From Taenia hydatigena (lineage: Eukaryota > Platyhelminthes > Cestoda > Cyclophyllidea > Taeniidae): DNA of 64,000 nucleotides. Numbering within the stretch: the stretch's first letter is position 1; each line of letters begins with the position of its first letter. Under the pieces are notes generated by a model, which ran no database searches, had not been told where the DNA came from, and saw nothing but the letters and a program-made list of their open reading frames with translations. Where the stretch lies: NCBI GenBank assembly GCA_036345935.2, contig JADWOT020000010.1:1684309-1748308 (forward strand), in the 5' to 3' direction. Position numbers and translations under genes: made by a program. Below, piece by piece: positions 24,731 through 37,316 of this stretch.

Positions 24731-27700
24731 AACGACTCACCATCCAAATAAGGTTAATGAGGTTGCTTTCAAATCTAGCGTTAAGAATTCGTCGTGAGAA
24801 TATCCCAACTGGAAGTGTTCTTTCTGCTTAGATGGTTTCCGTACACCAGAGCCTATCAGCACTTTGTCAAAAAATCACATCTCTGACATCTACAGACAAG
24901 GTTTAACTTGTTCACTTCGTTGAACACATCCGCGCATTAAATGTGCGCAAATCGCTTCCCTGCACTTTGAATTTCACATGCAGATTCGGATAACACGCGG
25001 AATTCTGATAGCCTTACTAAAAGATAGACTATGATGCATAGAACCTTGGCTACCAATTCAAACACCAACGTCAAATTTCTGTGCCATGGGCATAAAATCG
25101 CAGTACAAAAATGCAGCTGGCTGCAAATTGGCGCCAAATATTGTTTACGAAAAACCATTTATTAAATGCGAAATAGTTCGTCATTTGGACGAAACACCAA
25201 TGAATTGGCGCAAAATCTTTTTGTTCCATCAGCTTTTAAGTGGCATTTGTCATGGAGCAGGAGCTTCAAATGCGGAGTCATTTTATGCAAGTGAAAGTGG
25301 ATTGACAGACGAGTCTGCACCACACTGTATTCAGACGCGCCAATTCCGTGCACTGCAGACATTTGTGAAGCTGCTGAGCAGCACTTTAATCAAATGCAGT
25401 TTGAGCATCAATTTCCACTAAATCGAGCTCCGATTGTTGCGTGTACAAGGGTCACCCGCCTGCTATTTCCTCCCATCTTGACAGAAAGAGGGAGCACGTT
25501 TTACTGCACGCTGCTATTTTTATGCGGACAATTATGTTTCTACAGGTTGTGGATTTTACCTTTTTCACATTGGCACATTGGTACTTTCATCCAATAGATT
25601 GCTACCCTCCTGTAGGTGTTTAGTACTAACCTCCGAGATCTGCCGAATCTCAACTTGTCGGCAAGGAATTCGAGAGAAGCCTGCGCAGATGAATAACACA
25701 ATTTGCTGCATTCAGTAGCGTCCTCTATGCACCTGGGCTTTTAGTGCATACAAAGCACAGCTTAAATACCACTACCAAACTACAAGCCATATTGAGGACC
25801 TTGTAGCCCAGACACACGCTTGAGATTATAATTATGAATAATGTGAGGCGAAATGAGGGAAGTGGGATGGATCTCTTCATGGACTGTGCAAAAAAATTAG
25901 CTTCGTAAATGACTCTCCTCTAGTAAGTGCGCCAACAAACTGGCTCATATTGTGGCTTCAGCTTTGTGATGCCTCATTACGAATCACAGAGACGTATTAG
26001 ACTGAGTGTGTCAAGAAGTGATTTGGAGGAGACTTCAAGAATCAGCAGAATCGCGGTTAAACGCGAAATTTAAGCAAGCGTCAGCAGTGTGCTGATGAAA
26101 AAGATCTCGTGTCTTTTCATTTTCTTGCTGTTAAATTGCCCAGACATTTGTAGTCGTTACTAAATCTACGATGCTATTTCACATTATTTTACAAATGATA
26201 TCCAGCCGATTAATGGCTATGTGCTTTGTGCAGCGATATTAATGCAATAAGGTTAGAAAAGGCATGAGCTTTGGCATTCACTTAACACAACAAATGGCAT
26301 GCTCATCTAAGGTTGTGGTCACAATTGTGTCCATCCTCGTCTTTACCTTTTAATGTAATAAACAGAACTCCATATGCTGTTCAGACCGACATGTGCATAT
26401 CAAAACAAAAGGAGCATTTTAAGCACACTCAGTATACGAATTTAATAAACTAAGTTAACAGTTAAAAGATTATATACAGATAACAGAAATGAATGTTTCC
26501 ACGCTCCGGTGATAGGTCTGCATCCAAACAAAATGGGCCACTTCCTTTTGAGTTGCTGTTTGCTACGGATTATTAGCACTAGATGTAAACGCAACCTTAC
26601 TACCCATTCACACATATTAATGCGTCTGCTTGCAGTCAAATTACTACCTCCGTAGGCGTAAACACTTTTCGGTTTGCTACAAACAGCATACACATTAGCA
26701 AAGTGACTAGAGGAGGCTAGAATGAAGCGCATAATGAATGTGACTTTGCCACTAGAGAAGGTTTACGTGTATTCTACAGCCGCGAAATCATTGGTGGGTT
26801 AGAAGACTTGCGACACCTCTCATGAGCGTGACGTCCTCGTGGTGAGAGTGACAATAGGCCCCACTGCTTGTAAAGCACAATTCCTTATCCTCCCGGGCCT
26901 AAAATCCTGCGCTGTCGTAAAATGAGATGTATGGGAAAGCGGGGGATAAAGTGCAAGGCTATAGACACGGCAATGTTGGAATAAAAATCTCACCAACCAG
27001 AACGTTTGGCTGAATTAAGATTATGCTGTACCTGGTAAAAGCGGTGTGTTTAAGCTCCTGGTGCACACGAGGTAAAATCCCCTTTGGATATCTTACTATG
27101 ATATTGGTTTGGCTATTACTTTATACGAGTTTTCTGATTGTGTTCTTGCTGGCATTACGTGGTAAAGCCAGCAGCGAAAAATGAACATGCAACAGCAACA
27201 CTCAGGCACTTGCACAACAGATCTCTTAATTCTCGACAAAATTTGGTGGTGAATTCAGAATGCGGTTTCGCATTAAAGTCGCACTACTTGGTCTATTTGA
27301 GATAAAGTGCGAGAGACCATTTACGAATTTGCGCGTGATAATTTAAGGGAAGCAGGCCGTTAGATTGAGTTTGAAGGTCAAAATCCGATTGAGTGAATGG
27401 TACTTGAAGTAGTACATGAATAGAAGTGCATAACGAAACTCGTAAACGCAGGTTTGATTAGGTGTTCATGGAAGTGATTGACAAGACAAAACAGTGAGTA
27501 AGCAGGGAGTGGTGCTAGTCTGGGAGCAGATTTAGACGTTTAGCTGGACTGAATGCTCATTCATTCAGCCACCCTGACGTGGGTTTAATTGCTAAACCTC
27601 AACGAGTGGTGCTTGCATAAGGTGGCTTCCTTGTATGAAATAACAATATGCGTTTACCGAGTTCCTTTCAAAAGTAACTAGTTTCTTCTTGTAAAATGAA

Positions 27701-27763
27701 ATTCGCCAAACGTGGGTTTTACAATCACAGATTAGACAGTGGGCACTGGCTTTTTATAAACAG
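24731..27763. other. gene-poor stretch
   Basis: No recognisable gene. A frame at 25086-25421 (+) is open for 111 codons and has a parallel minus-strand open frame, but neither has splice or homology support. The rest is AT-rich unassigned sequence. Confidence 0.45.
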
Positions 27764-27943
27764 GTTTTGGTTAAGGTCAATAAGTGGTGTCCAGGAGAGA
27801 TGAGAGCCTGGCAGATTGATGACTTCTCGAAAGACCATAATTGTGATCACAAGTCATTGCAAATAAGAAAGGTACAACAAAGAGCTATCACTACTCATCA
27901 TAATTGTTACAATGCGAATCCAAAGTTATTGGTATTCGATGCG
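27764..27943 (+). CDS. internal exon candidate, possible FLYWCH/WRKY-GCM-like zinc segment
   Basis: This 180-bp segment (60 codons, phase 0 at both ends) is framed by a good acceptor (GGCTTTTTATAAACAG) and a strong donor, GCG/GTAAGT at 27944. It reads VNKWCPGEMRAWQIDDF, then SKDHNCDHKSLQIRK and a tail with THHNCYNANPKLL. The layout W-C-x(4)-R-A followed by H-N-x-x-H is reminiscent of the second half of FLYWCH or WRKY-GCM1 zinc domains, found in transcription factors and Mutator-type transposases. The first Cys would have to lie in a preceding exon that I could not find. The splice framing is the stronger evidence and the family assignment is weak. Confidence 0.4.
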
Positions 27944-30832
27944 GTAAGTACACCGGCTATCTGCCTTTCAATTTTCCACATTGAGAAGCAGCACTAGCCC
28001 TGTAGCACTATCGCCAGTAATTTATTACAAAATGTCCTTGGTCTCCATCAATTTTACCTATCCATATTCCATTTCGAACACCCTCGCATACGTCACTAAC
28101 ATCACTCATGTGCTTATACAGTAGCAGCGACGTGAATGCGCCCGACTGGGCTTTGGACAATGCAGCTCCTACGACTCCTCTCGCTTGCAGCTGCTAATGA
28201 TAGCGAATAGAGCAAAATATCAGACATGATGCAATTCCGCTGTCCCATGTTAGTCGTGGTGGTGATGTAAATGACAACTCTCCTCTATAGCAAAACTAGA
28301 TTCGAGATTTTCAAATTTAATTCCTGCTGTTAATGCAAAGGAGCGTAGGTGCGGTCACACCTTTGTCACGGTGGCAAAGATGTCTGGTTGACCTCCCTAC
28401 CAAAAATGTCAACATAATGAAGAAGGATAGGCAGAGAGAACCTAACCTCCACGATAGGTATTCTTGGGCGTCAGTGGGCTTTCTTCCAAGAGTTAGCATG
28501 GTTTTCATGCAAAAGAATAGATTGCTTAACTAGGAACCGTCTATTGCACTTTTGATATCTGGATTGTATATTTCACGGAAAAGTTTTTTTTGCACCTGCG
28601 CGTCAGAGTCTCGCGATTCATAGGAAATTCACTCATTGACGTCTTTTTCGATGCTACGAGAATGCGATGTTAACGAATAAATATTTGATGAATATGGAGA
28701 ATAGTCTCGCTGGAAACGAATGACAAAATGTGTGATGATTATGCCGATGCTGAAAACACAAAATGTTACAAAGCTGTTTTAAAATCTTATCTGGGAAATT
28801 TTTTAGTGAAATTTGGGTGATTTTGCGTTTCATAGTGTATACTTCGTAACTTGCTCCTTCCTATTTCACTGTGCACAGGCACAATTCTATATTATCTTCC
28901 TGTTATCTATTTGCAACATATAAAAATTATTTGTCCGTCACCAAATAGTGGTAATTTTATCCTAATTAAGGCGAAAAAGTTTCGCTACCTAAGATCAACA
29001 CGTATTCCCGCTAGTTTGTTATGCTGAAGAATTGCCAAAAAAATTAGCATAAAATTGTACTAGCCTCATGTTTGACTTTTCGTTATATCAACTGGAAAGA
29101 CTTACTGTTAATGAAGCTTTGCTTGCCTTGCTCATTACCAAATTTGTTGTACTTTTCGAAATACCGCAGCAGCAAATTTTAGCACTTAGAGACATGTGAT
29201 GAGCATGGAGCCATGGCTGAACAGAAGTCGATGCAAAGTTCGCTTTTGGAATTGACAACTTGCACGCAGAACATGCCAGCACAGTATTGCTATGGATGAT
29301 GATGAGCAATTCTGTCCACCGGAAATCGTTCCACGGCCATTAATGTCGGTGGCTACGAGACGCCTTTTAACGTTATCACAGGCTCATCATGCTGACAGCG
29401 GAAACATGGACGTAGAAACCGACCAAAGGAAAGCCACCAAGACCGCGCCAAACGCTTTTGAACTCGTTGTCGTTGCCAGCCGTAGTACCGCACTCTTTTG
29501 ACCAATCGATCTCACTGAGGGTTTCATTGTTCGGCGCGTAAGACTTTACTCATTGACCGATTATGTCTGATAAATTTGCATGTATCAGATGACTGCAGGT
29601 GGCACGCTTCACAGCTTCAATTGTAAACTCAATGTTTGTACAATTAAAGTTGCAGCATTCTACATTCGTAGAGCCAAAGCTAGAGGAAGTAGGAAGAAAT
29701 GAGAACCACCGAGCAGAGCTACTAACGAAGCTACAATATTGTCAGTGCATTCTATTTAAATTTCTCTAATGATTATCCATCAGCGCCTAAGGATCCAATG
29801 CATCCCTATCAGTGCTGCAAGAAAATCCTAACTGGATTCCAAGTTGCACAATTTACTGATATCAACAGGAGTGGTACTCAGAGCTGGATATCTACTTGCA
29901 ACAGCGAGAATTTGCGAGGGAACGACTTCCGGTTGATGGGAGAATTGATGCACAGCATGAAGTATATGTCAGGAGGGCACCGATGTACCGAAAACTAGTA
30001 CACAAGCTAGTCTCGCTGTTATACGAACCCTTCATTTTGGCGCTTGCTTTTCTATTCAGCAGAACGCACAACTTTGCATCAAGCGCTTGAACAAATACTT
30101 GTATGCGGAATATTTGTTGCGCCTGAGAAACAACCTTTTCACTGTAAGACCGTAGATCGTGCTTGGATTCCTGACTCGATGGTCTAAATATCTACGTAGT
30201 CAAAGTTGTTCATCGCAAGAAAGATATGTTGACATTTAAAACTGAAATACACTGCAGGAAAAAGAATCCAGATAAATTAGTAAAAGCCGCATCAGAATAA
30301 CAACTCTGCTTCCAGAGATTATAAAAGAGCCGAACTAAGCATGTTTAGGTCATTTAGTACATTTCGCGCAGCAAACACTGTTAACCTTTGCAAAATTAAT
30401 TAAAGGGGATTCTTAAGTAGCTACTTAATTGCTTTGCTGTGGTGAAAGCAGTTATTCTGAAAAAAAACGAATTAAGATAATGTAGCCACCCAACTTCAAA
30501 GTTATAACTGAATGATAGCAAATTTGTCAGACTAGAGTTGGAGGTCAATCTCTGTGGATTTAGAAAGTGCGGACCTTTGAGATTGGTTGCTGCTATAGTG
30601 AGTTGCATCAGGCGTTGCTGTGCCACGTTCTTATAAAGTCAAATGATTCGCCACCTAGGCAACTCGACTGTAGGCTATGCATCATAATGTCATTCACAAC
30701 AGTGACCAGTGTGGTGTGATTTGGTGATAGTAGTGGCCAAAATTGTCACCATTGCACCACGCTCATTACTTGCTGGAGCGTAAATAATTGCAACGGTGGC
30801 GGCATGACACATTACAGTTTTGAGTTTTTCAG
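27944..30832. other. no firm feature; frame-broken open stretch near 29.1-29.5 kb
   Basis: Mostly unassigned. At 29095-29500 (+) three successive reading frames look coding-like (TVNEALLALLITKF, then EHGAMAEQKSMQSSLL, then MDDDEQFCPPEIVPRP), each taking over as the previous one hits stops. That could be a frameshifted gene relic, but no family was recognised. Confidence 0.3.
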
Positions 30833-30944
30833 GATGGGTCCGATTGTGTGCACAAAGCTCACATTGTCAGCTGGCCACTTCGTTCCGCACCACCGTGACA
30901 AGTGCCGCGGCGAAGCTTGTAAAAAGTTGGCAGACGTGAAGTAG
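30833..30944 (+). CDS. possible terminal exon, Cys/His-rich, unknown
   Basis: A clear acceptor (CAGTTTTGAGTTTTTCAG, ending at 30832) leads into a frame reading MGPIVCTKLTLSAGHF, VPHHRDKCRGEACKK and ADVK, with a TAG stop at 30942-30944. Third positions are GC-rich compared with the flanks. Three Cys and three His in 36 residues could bind metal, but no family was recognised and no preceding exon was identified. A second frame is open for about 21 codons. Confidence 0.3.
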
Positions 30945-33900
30945 AAGCCAAGGCTTTGGCAACTGCAGCGATGTTATGGCATCATTACGAACCACTAAGT
31001 GCTCTCTGCCTCCATTTTAAGCAGATCATTTGACACAGCGGCTCCCAGCACAGGCGTCATCCAGGTTTGCTGCTCAACAAGGTTTTGGGATGGCCATACA
31101 AATAATTTACTGACAAGTTTCCATCTAACAGTGACATAACAAAGGTCATTGCAAGGAGCTATTTAAAAAAAAATGACGCATTGATTTTTCTTCTTGTCAA
31201 GGATGCAAAAATAAAACGGCGAAATGGGTCGATTGGGTGAAATACCGTAAAAGTGCTGTCATTCAGATAAAAGGTAAGAGAATAATTTTCCACTAGTTAG
31301 AAAATAGCCATTAAAGTGTTTGCACTGAATTGTTGTCATTACCTATTTGATTTAATTGAAATTCTTTCTCTTTTAGGGGCAAGAGAAAAGTACATAGACC
31401 TCAAAAATGTTAAATTACGACACTAAGCAGATATGTAAAGCATTCGTGGCCTGCTGATGACAGCCGATGCACTGATAGTTTGTCCACACTTTAAAGCTGT
31501 GGTGGTTGAGAAAGGCACAGATGGGCTGATCAGCTTATTTCTTCTACCTTATTACTTTAACAGTTGACAATGACATGGTTAGTTGCTAGGCTGTGAGTGG
31601 GATCTTATTCTGGGTAAAAATGGATCCTTTGACATGTCCGAATCAAAAAGGTGTTATCTGTGTTGGACTGAGACGCGTTGACTCAAATGTAGTTAATGGC
31701 GGCGTGAAGGAGGAAGGGAGAAATTTGCCTGGCACCGCAGTAAACGTATTTACTGGTATTCGGCGGAGGATTAGCCTGTAGATGAGTTTAGTGAATGGTG
31801 AATTTGGCCAGAGGGCAGCCAGTGAAATTACCGCGTCGAAGTAAGCACGTGCAAAGGGGTCAAGGCAAATGAATTTTAGATTAATGGCTGATTTGTAAGC
31901 CACAGAGACTATTTTGATGGCGGGCGAGCTGTGTTCGTTCCTGATGCATTAAAGAACGCATGGTCTCTAAAATTTAAAGCTATTTCATGTAACATCGCTC
32001 ACTTGTTTCAGTCCTACCGTTGCAACTAAAACAAACATTGCTAAGGTCGAGTGTGTGGGTGTCTTGATTCAGATCTCTCGCTTCTAATTGATCACATCTT
32101 TATCTGCATGCGCCGTGGTCGATCACCTCTTCCTACGCATGTTGGTCCAGAGCACTTTTCCATCCTCTAGACCAACGCTCCATTGCTAATTTTTATCGGC
32201 CGTAATTTTGCTGCAGTTAGGTTAACATGACCCTACCGAGAGCTCGCAAAGGCTTGGTTAATTTCGTAGTTCGCAGTTATGCCATATTTGTGTCGGCCTA
32301 GACTTTAACTAAATTGCAAAACGAAACGGTCAATTTTGTGAACTTAGCAAGTTATTTGATAACAAGTAATGCAATTTTTGCTTACCTCAAAGAAATCCTT
32401 TTTAAACCTAAAAAGTAGTTCAAACATGTCGTGATTTTGTGATCTAGGAACGGCTGTTCCGATTTTGATGTGATATGATATGGTAAACTCAGTATAGATG
32501 CATAAATTATGTACGACGTAGTAAAGGAGTCACTTTTCCTGGAGGAATCTCATCGAGGGACTTATTTTTCCGCCATGTCGCGAAAATAACATTGCTTAAC
32601 TTCCAAACTAGCTTCCTCCAGGTGCAATGCTTAAGACCGCTTTTGGCCCCGGAACCAACGCAACCATCTCTGATGGATCACAAAATGTTGACAGTCATGC
32701 CAGCTTACATTTCAAGCACGGTATAGTTGTAGTCTAGCTTATTATTTATCAATGGGTCGATAGCTACTTCAACGTTGTCCGAAGGCAATCGTTATGGATT
32801 GGGCACCTCCCGCCTTATGTACAATGATAGTTGCTGGTGTTAGGAAAAAAATAAAACTGAGTCTACCACTCTGCGCTAAACACCTGATGGCAGGCTTTCG
32901 CTTTATAAGGATAATAAGTTTTGCTCCTTACTAGCATATACCTTCTATCTACCCAGTAAAATTTCGTTTTAACTTTCATAACCTAGTCAATATTGGCACT
33001 CCCTGTCCCTGCAGATATCAGGGCATTGCCCAGTTAGGGAACCAAAATAAAAGCTCATGCCTTTGGTAATCTTAGGCACACTCAGCAATGTCCCAGGAAT
33101 CAAATAATGATGGCTTTGCGACCTAGATTTGTCCCTTAATGAGTCCAAACTGTAGACGCTGAGTCGATTATCCGCCTTAGGATACTACCCTCTTGAAAGC
33201 ATGGAACCGAACAGCAGCTGTTATATTATGCTTGTTGTGGCGATAATAATATTCTAAAAAGGTGTTTTCATAAAAACCACGTTAAAAGGGCTTTCGACTC
33301 AATGTTATATGAAAGGGAGTGTAGAAGAGAGAAGTGGAGAAACAGTGAGATAAGGAATGAGCTCAAGCCCTGTGAAGCATCGGTAAAGGCGAAAGGAACT
33401 GCAGGTGGTGATAAGTGTGAGGAAAATAAAGGCACTGCTGGGGAGTTAAAAAGACAAAGTTTGGAAGTTTTAAAGCAGACGCAAAGACCAATGGGCAGGA
33501 GGAGATGCCTGCCCGTATACCAGACTGAGAGGATGGCCATAAATGCAGCAACATGGTCACTGATTTGTTCTAGAGTGAAACGAGATGTGCTATACGCTGT
33601 GTGGGTGCAGGCTTAATGAACTACCGCATCTGATACAACACTCATCACCGACACAGGGCTAAGCTCGCATCCCATTTAAGTCTTCGTACCGATTTCTGCA
33701 GTCCCTCATTGACGGAATTTTTTGCGTTAAGGGTCTGATTTGCAGCCAAAGTCCGCCAAATCGTGAGATGCCTGATCCTCTGTATCCAGTTTAAGATTTC
33801 TGGTATCATCAGATGGTTCTTAGGAATACCTGGCAGATGAAAGGCAGAAATATGGTCAAACGCTTGCATTTAAACCAACGGAAGTGTGTTTTACCTTTGA

Positions 33901-33959
33901 AAGACGGCACAACCATGAATATTTGCTAGTCGGTATGTCTACGAAAACGTGAGACTGTG
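30945..33959. other. gene-poor; contains paralogue of the 3.4-kb exon-like segment
   Basis: At about 31657-31781 (+) lies the relative of 3371-3510, ending in a stop after IRRRISL. Elsewhere I see only unsupported frames (33302-33616 plus with an opposing minus frame, and 33645-33869 minus). Confidence 0.4.
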
Positions 33960-35950
33960 GTTTGTTTTCTTCGTCTGCAGGATCTTGATTTTTGCTTCGC
34001 AGTATCATAGCATCAAGCTGAAGTATAATTCAAGGAATAACAAGCACTCACAGCTCCAACGAAAGAATTCGGCTTGTCACCAGTGCAAGTACAACTGTGC
34101 AGATCTTCGTCTGTGTTCGTCAATTCGGTTGGAAATGAATCTGCACCTCATCTTCATCCTATCGCTCTAAGTGCACCACCAATGATTTAGCTGCAATAAG
34201 GTGCAGCCAAAGGCCATTTCAGAAGCCAAATTTGCTTCGAAATAAAAATCAGCCAGTATGCCTTGATAGAACTTAAAGACCTGCCTCTGCACTGCGTATT
34301 CGTGCAAAAGGACTTTAAAAGTCGAAGACATAACGGAGGGAGAAATCCATTCCACGTGGTCTATGCAGAAATCATTGATGGCTGATCCTTGAATGCTCGA
34401 GAAGCTATGGTGTACTCAAAGTCAATGTCGTTAAAGAAACACGAATCTCGTTACGCGACGCACCACGATTGCTACCGGTATCGTTTCTGGGAAGGAATGA
34501 GTGTGCGCCGAACAACCAAAATTAACTTCATTTTGCTCTGTTCTTAATGCCACCAAAGCCTACAAAGAATATTCTTATCGAATTGTACTGACCCTTACAA
34601 GGAAGTAAAGGACTAAGCAGAAAAGATGAACTCACTGTCCTGCTATAAAAGTGTTTTTGCTTTTTTTCGCGGTAAGTGTGAAGAATCGCTTGATGGGTAT
34701 AGACTGACACCATGATATGATTCTGGTCTTATAGTTCCAACATGTCTGTTTATGGCATTAGTGAGGAAGAAGAGGCTATTCACCATATTTTTGCGCTTTG
34801 GCCTTTACATTTATGCACTGGCTACACACAGTAGATGAGGGCATTCTCAAGTGGTGAGATGGTGGTATTCACCTCAAGACAAAGTGGTGAGTGTCATGCA
34901 TGTGTGAAGTGCACTTCCTTCCGGTGGCAGACGTGGTTCGTTTTGTCACGAGCTTCACATTCGCTGTCTCATTTTATGCACTCAAGATGGCATTAAGGTA
35001 AACAAGACTAATAAAAGTGGGAAAATACGAAGATTGGCAACACAAGTCATTTAGTCACATTGCTACACGAATGCCATCTGCTAAAACCATAAACCTTCTC
35101 TGTCAGCTACCTATGTAAACATAAATCTGGCCCGAAGTGTGCAAGAAATAGCAATAAAATTCAAATGATTGCAGGAGAGTGATAGACACTGCGAATACTA
35201 CTTTGCCGGATATTTGACACGCTTGTTCACGTGGCTGACATTAAAACACAAATGGAGACAAATTAAAATTACTGACTTTATTTAGTGACTACTCACTTTT
35301 GAATGCATTGACGTTATGCTTAGGCGATGCGATCTTGCCAAGCTATTTTCTAACATCAGGTGCAAATATTAACTTAATATCTCACTCATTTAAACAGTTT
35401 CGGATGGTTGAATTTGATCGCTACAGTTTTGCTAGGCAGTGCACGTTCCTTCGACCGTAGCACTAAGTAAGAATGAGGGCGCATCTGTCGGCAAACGCCT
35501 TAGCAGTACTGGTTGCATTAATAGTGGATCCGTGCCAATCAAAAGGCATTCATGCTTGTTCTATCCCAGCTATTATCGTGCAATCGATCTCGCGTTGCCT
35601 AGTGTGTCTTTGATCGGTGCATGAGGATCTAGATTACCTCCAATATTCGTTGCTTTAACCTATTAAAATATATGCCTACCTCCATTAACCATGGCACTTG
35701 TGAAAGGTCAAGGTCCAATTACTTTGTCATTCAGTGAAAGCTGCGTTTGCATCTTGGCGCCTTCTCAGAGCACAAATTTCACCACTTCGCACTGTCGACA
35801 AGTACTCGCATAGGCGCAAGCACTAGGAGCGGAGTTCAACTAAACTGCTGCTCTCCGCAAAAAAGTTTTCTTCCGTCGCACGAAGACGCAAGAATGCTTG
35901 GGATTGATACCAACGAAGGCAGGTATATGTCCACCTACCATTGGATTGGC
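33960..35950 (+). repeat. dispersed repeat R2, copy A (~2 kb)
   Basis: It aligns along its length with 55425-57400 in direct orientation, about 21.4 kb away. Matched landmarks include ATCTTCGTCnGTG, GAATCTGCACCTC, CCACCAAAGCC, CAAGGAAGTAAAGGAC, GTGCACTTCCTTCC, TGCTACACGAATGCCATCT-like and TTCGACCGTAGCACTAAG. Divergence is considerable with many small indels. No transposase or reverse transcriptase was recognised on either strand. Confidence 0.8.
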
Positions 35951-36801
35951 GCCAACTACCCCAAAATTCCCTTATTTTTGTCTTTTGTGTGAATTTTTGC
36001 TTTGTGCTATCGATTCTTCCTCCATTACTGCTTTTCGTTGATTTTGACCCGATGAGCTCAATTTTCTTTCTCTTCAATCTCATTTTGCGCATCACATGCT
36101 GCGAGGACTTAATTTGCTTTAAGCACTACCTGGTGTTTTTATTCTTATAATGAAGCTTCAAAGCTGCGCTAGTCCCAGAAGACAAAATATTACCAACGCA
36201 CCTACGGGAGAATTTTGTGTATGCAATAAACAACCCTTTCCGTCTGATGCGTTAAAATATGATTGTATTTGGATGACGTTTAACTCATCATCTCGATTCG
36301 ATTCCAGTTTACACAAAGTTTAACGCATTGTTAGGGAACGATAGCTATTTTATCAACTTTGCTAAACTAATGGTAGAATAGGAGCATGCTAAGTGTGCCA
36401 GCATGGGATTACCTGGCGTCGTTTTAGGTTTCGCGCATTGAATATTTGAAATGCAGAAATCGATTTGATGAATGGCAGAAAAACCACTCCGGTGAGTCAC
36501 CATCGTAAGGGATTTATTGTCACCTTGTTGTAATCACCAATTACAAATAGTTCATTAGTCTATTCAACGGTCTGCTGATAATATAGATCATTGTTTATTA
36601 TGCGTGCTGCATCCTATAATCTTTCTTTTTCCCAACAAATGAAATAAAGCATTGCCTGCGCAAGACTTCAAACATCTAGTGCCAAGCGTCACCAAAAATA
36701 CAAGGATTTCGTGCAGATACTTTTAATGAGCTGGTACCATTTCCCGCCCTGGAAGTTAAATTCAATTACCTTGTTCTCTGATAGCCAACCACGCTGCTGC
36801 A
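35951..36801. other. no feature seen upstream of the sirtuin
   Basis: No promoter, further exon or repeat could be supported in this stretch. Any exon upstream of the ATG at 36802, such as one encoding a mitochondrial targeting peptide, was not found. Confidence 0.4.
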
Positions 36802-36942
36802 ATGCCCTCAAGCGATCTCGTGGAGTTCAGCAAATTGGTTTCGAAGGCAAAGAGCGTAAGCGTCGTATAGTGTAATTTTCTAAAGATGTTTGTGATAACC
36901 GGCGAGGGTATTAATTTCGAGAGTGGAGTGCCAAAATTTCAG
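36802..36942 (+). CDS. sirtuin exons 1 and 2 around a 30-bp intron
   Basis: ATG at 36802 opens MPSSDLVEFSKLVSKAKS, which matches the SIRT5 stretch RPSSSMADFRKFFAKAKH. A 30-bp intron (36856-36885, GTAAGC to TAAAG) follows. Removing it joins AKS directly to MFVITGEGINFESGVPKFQ with no gap against SIRT5, which is strong support for the tiny intron. Both sides are phase 0. Confidence 0.75.
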
Positions 36943-37001
36943 GTCCCTTATGATTTTTCGCTGAAGTGCCTAATGGAGGCACGTTTACTATTCAAGCCTA
37001 G

Positions 37002-37316
37002 CTACTGTTCTTCTTCAAGCAATCAAGGTACTTACATTGGGAGCTTTACTACCAGCGTCGCAATATAGTTTTTGCGAAAGCCCCCAATGCAGCTCATTAC
37101 GCGCTCAGAAATTTAGAAAAGTTGTTTGCTAGCACTGGTCGGTCATTCACTTTGGCGACTCAATGCATTAGAAATTATCATTGGTTTGGTGACACTGAGG
37201 AACCGATCCTGCTTTATGGTACGTACTTTAACTGCCCACGTTTGTACAGCATCCGTCTTCGTAAGCGTGCGTCGAGATACGCAAAAAGAGTTTATCTACT
37301 TAAAGTGGTTCCCTAA
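37002..37316 (+). CDS. sirtuin exon 3, NAD-pocket and catalytic region
   Basis: In this frame WELYYQRRNIVFAKAPNAAH, LFASTGRSFTLATQCIRNYH and EEPILLYGTYF align with SIRT5 residues around Tyr102, Arg105, Gln140 and His158 without gaps. The link to exon 2 changes frame. One reading is a 59-bp intron 36943-37001 (GTCCCT to CCTAG, phase 0), which would drop the Gly-rich loop. The other is that exon 2 reads on (MEARLLFKPS) and a frameshift follows. A donor G/GTACGT at 37219 could end the exon early. Otherwise the frame stops at 37314-37316. Confidence 0.7.
   Translation, partial: LLFFFKQSRYLHWELYYQRRNIVFAKAPNAAHYALRNLEKLFASTGRSFTLATQCIRNYHWFGDTEEPILLYGTYFNCPRLYSIRLRKRASRYAKRVYLLKVVP

Noticed and set aside
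25086..25421. 111-codon open frame on the plus strand
   Set aside because: An opposing minus-strand frame is equally open. No splice or homology evidence.
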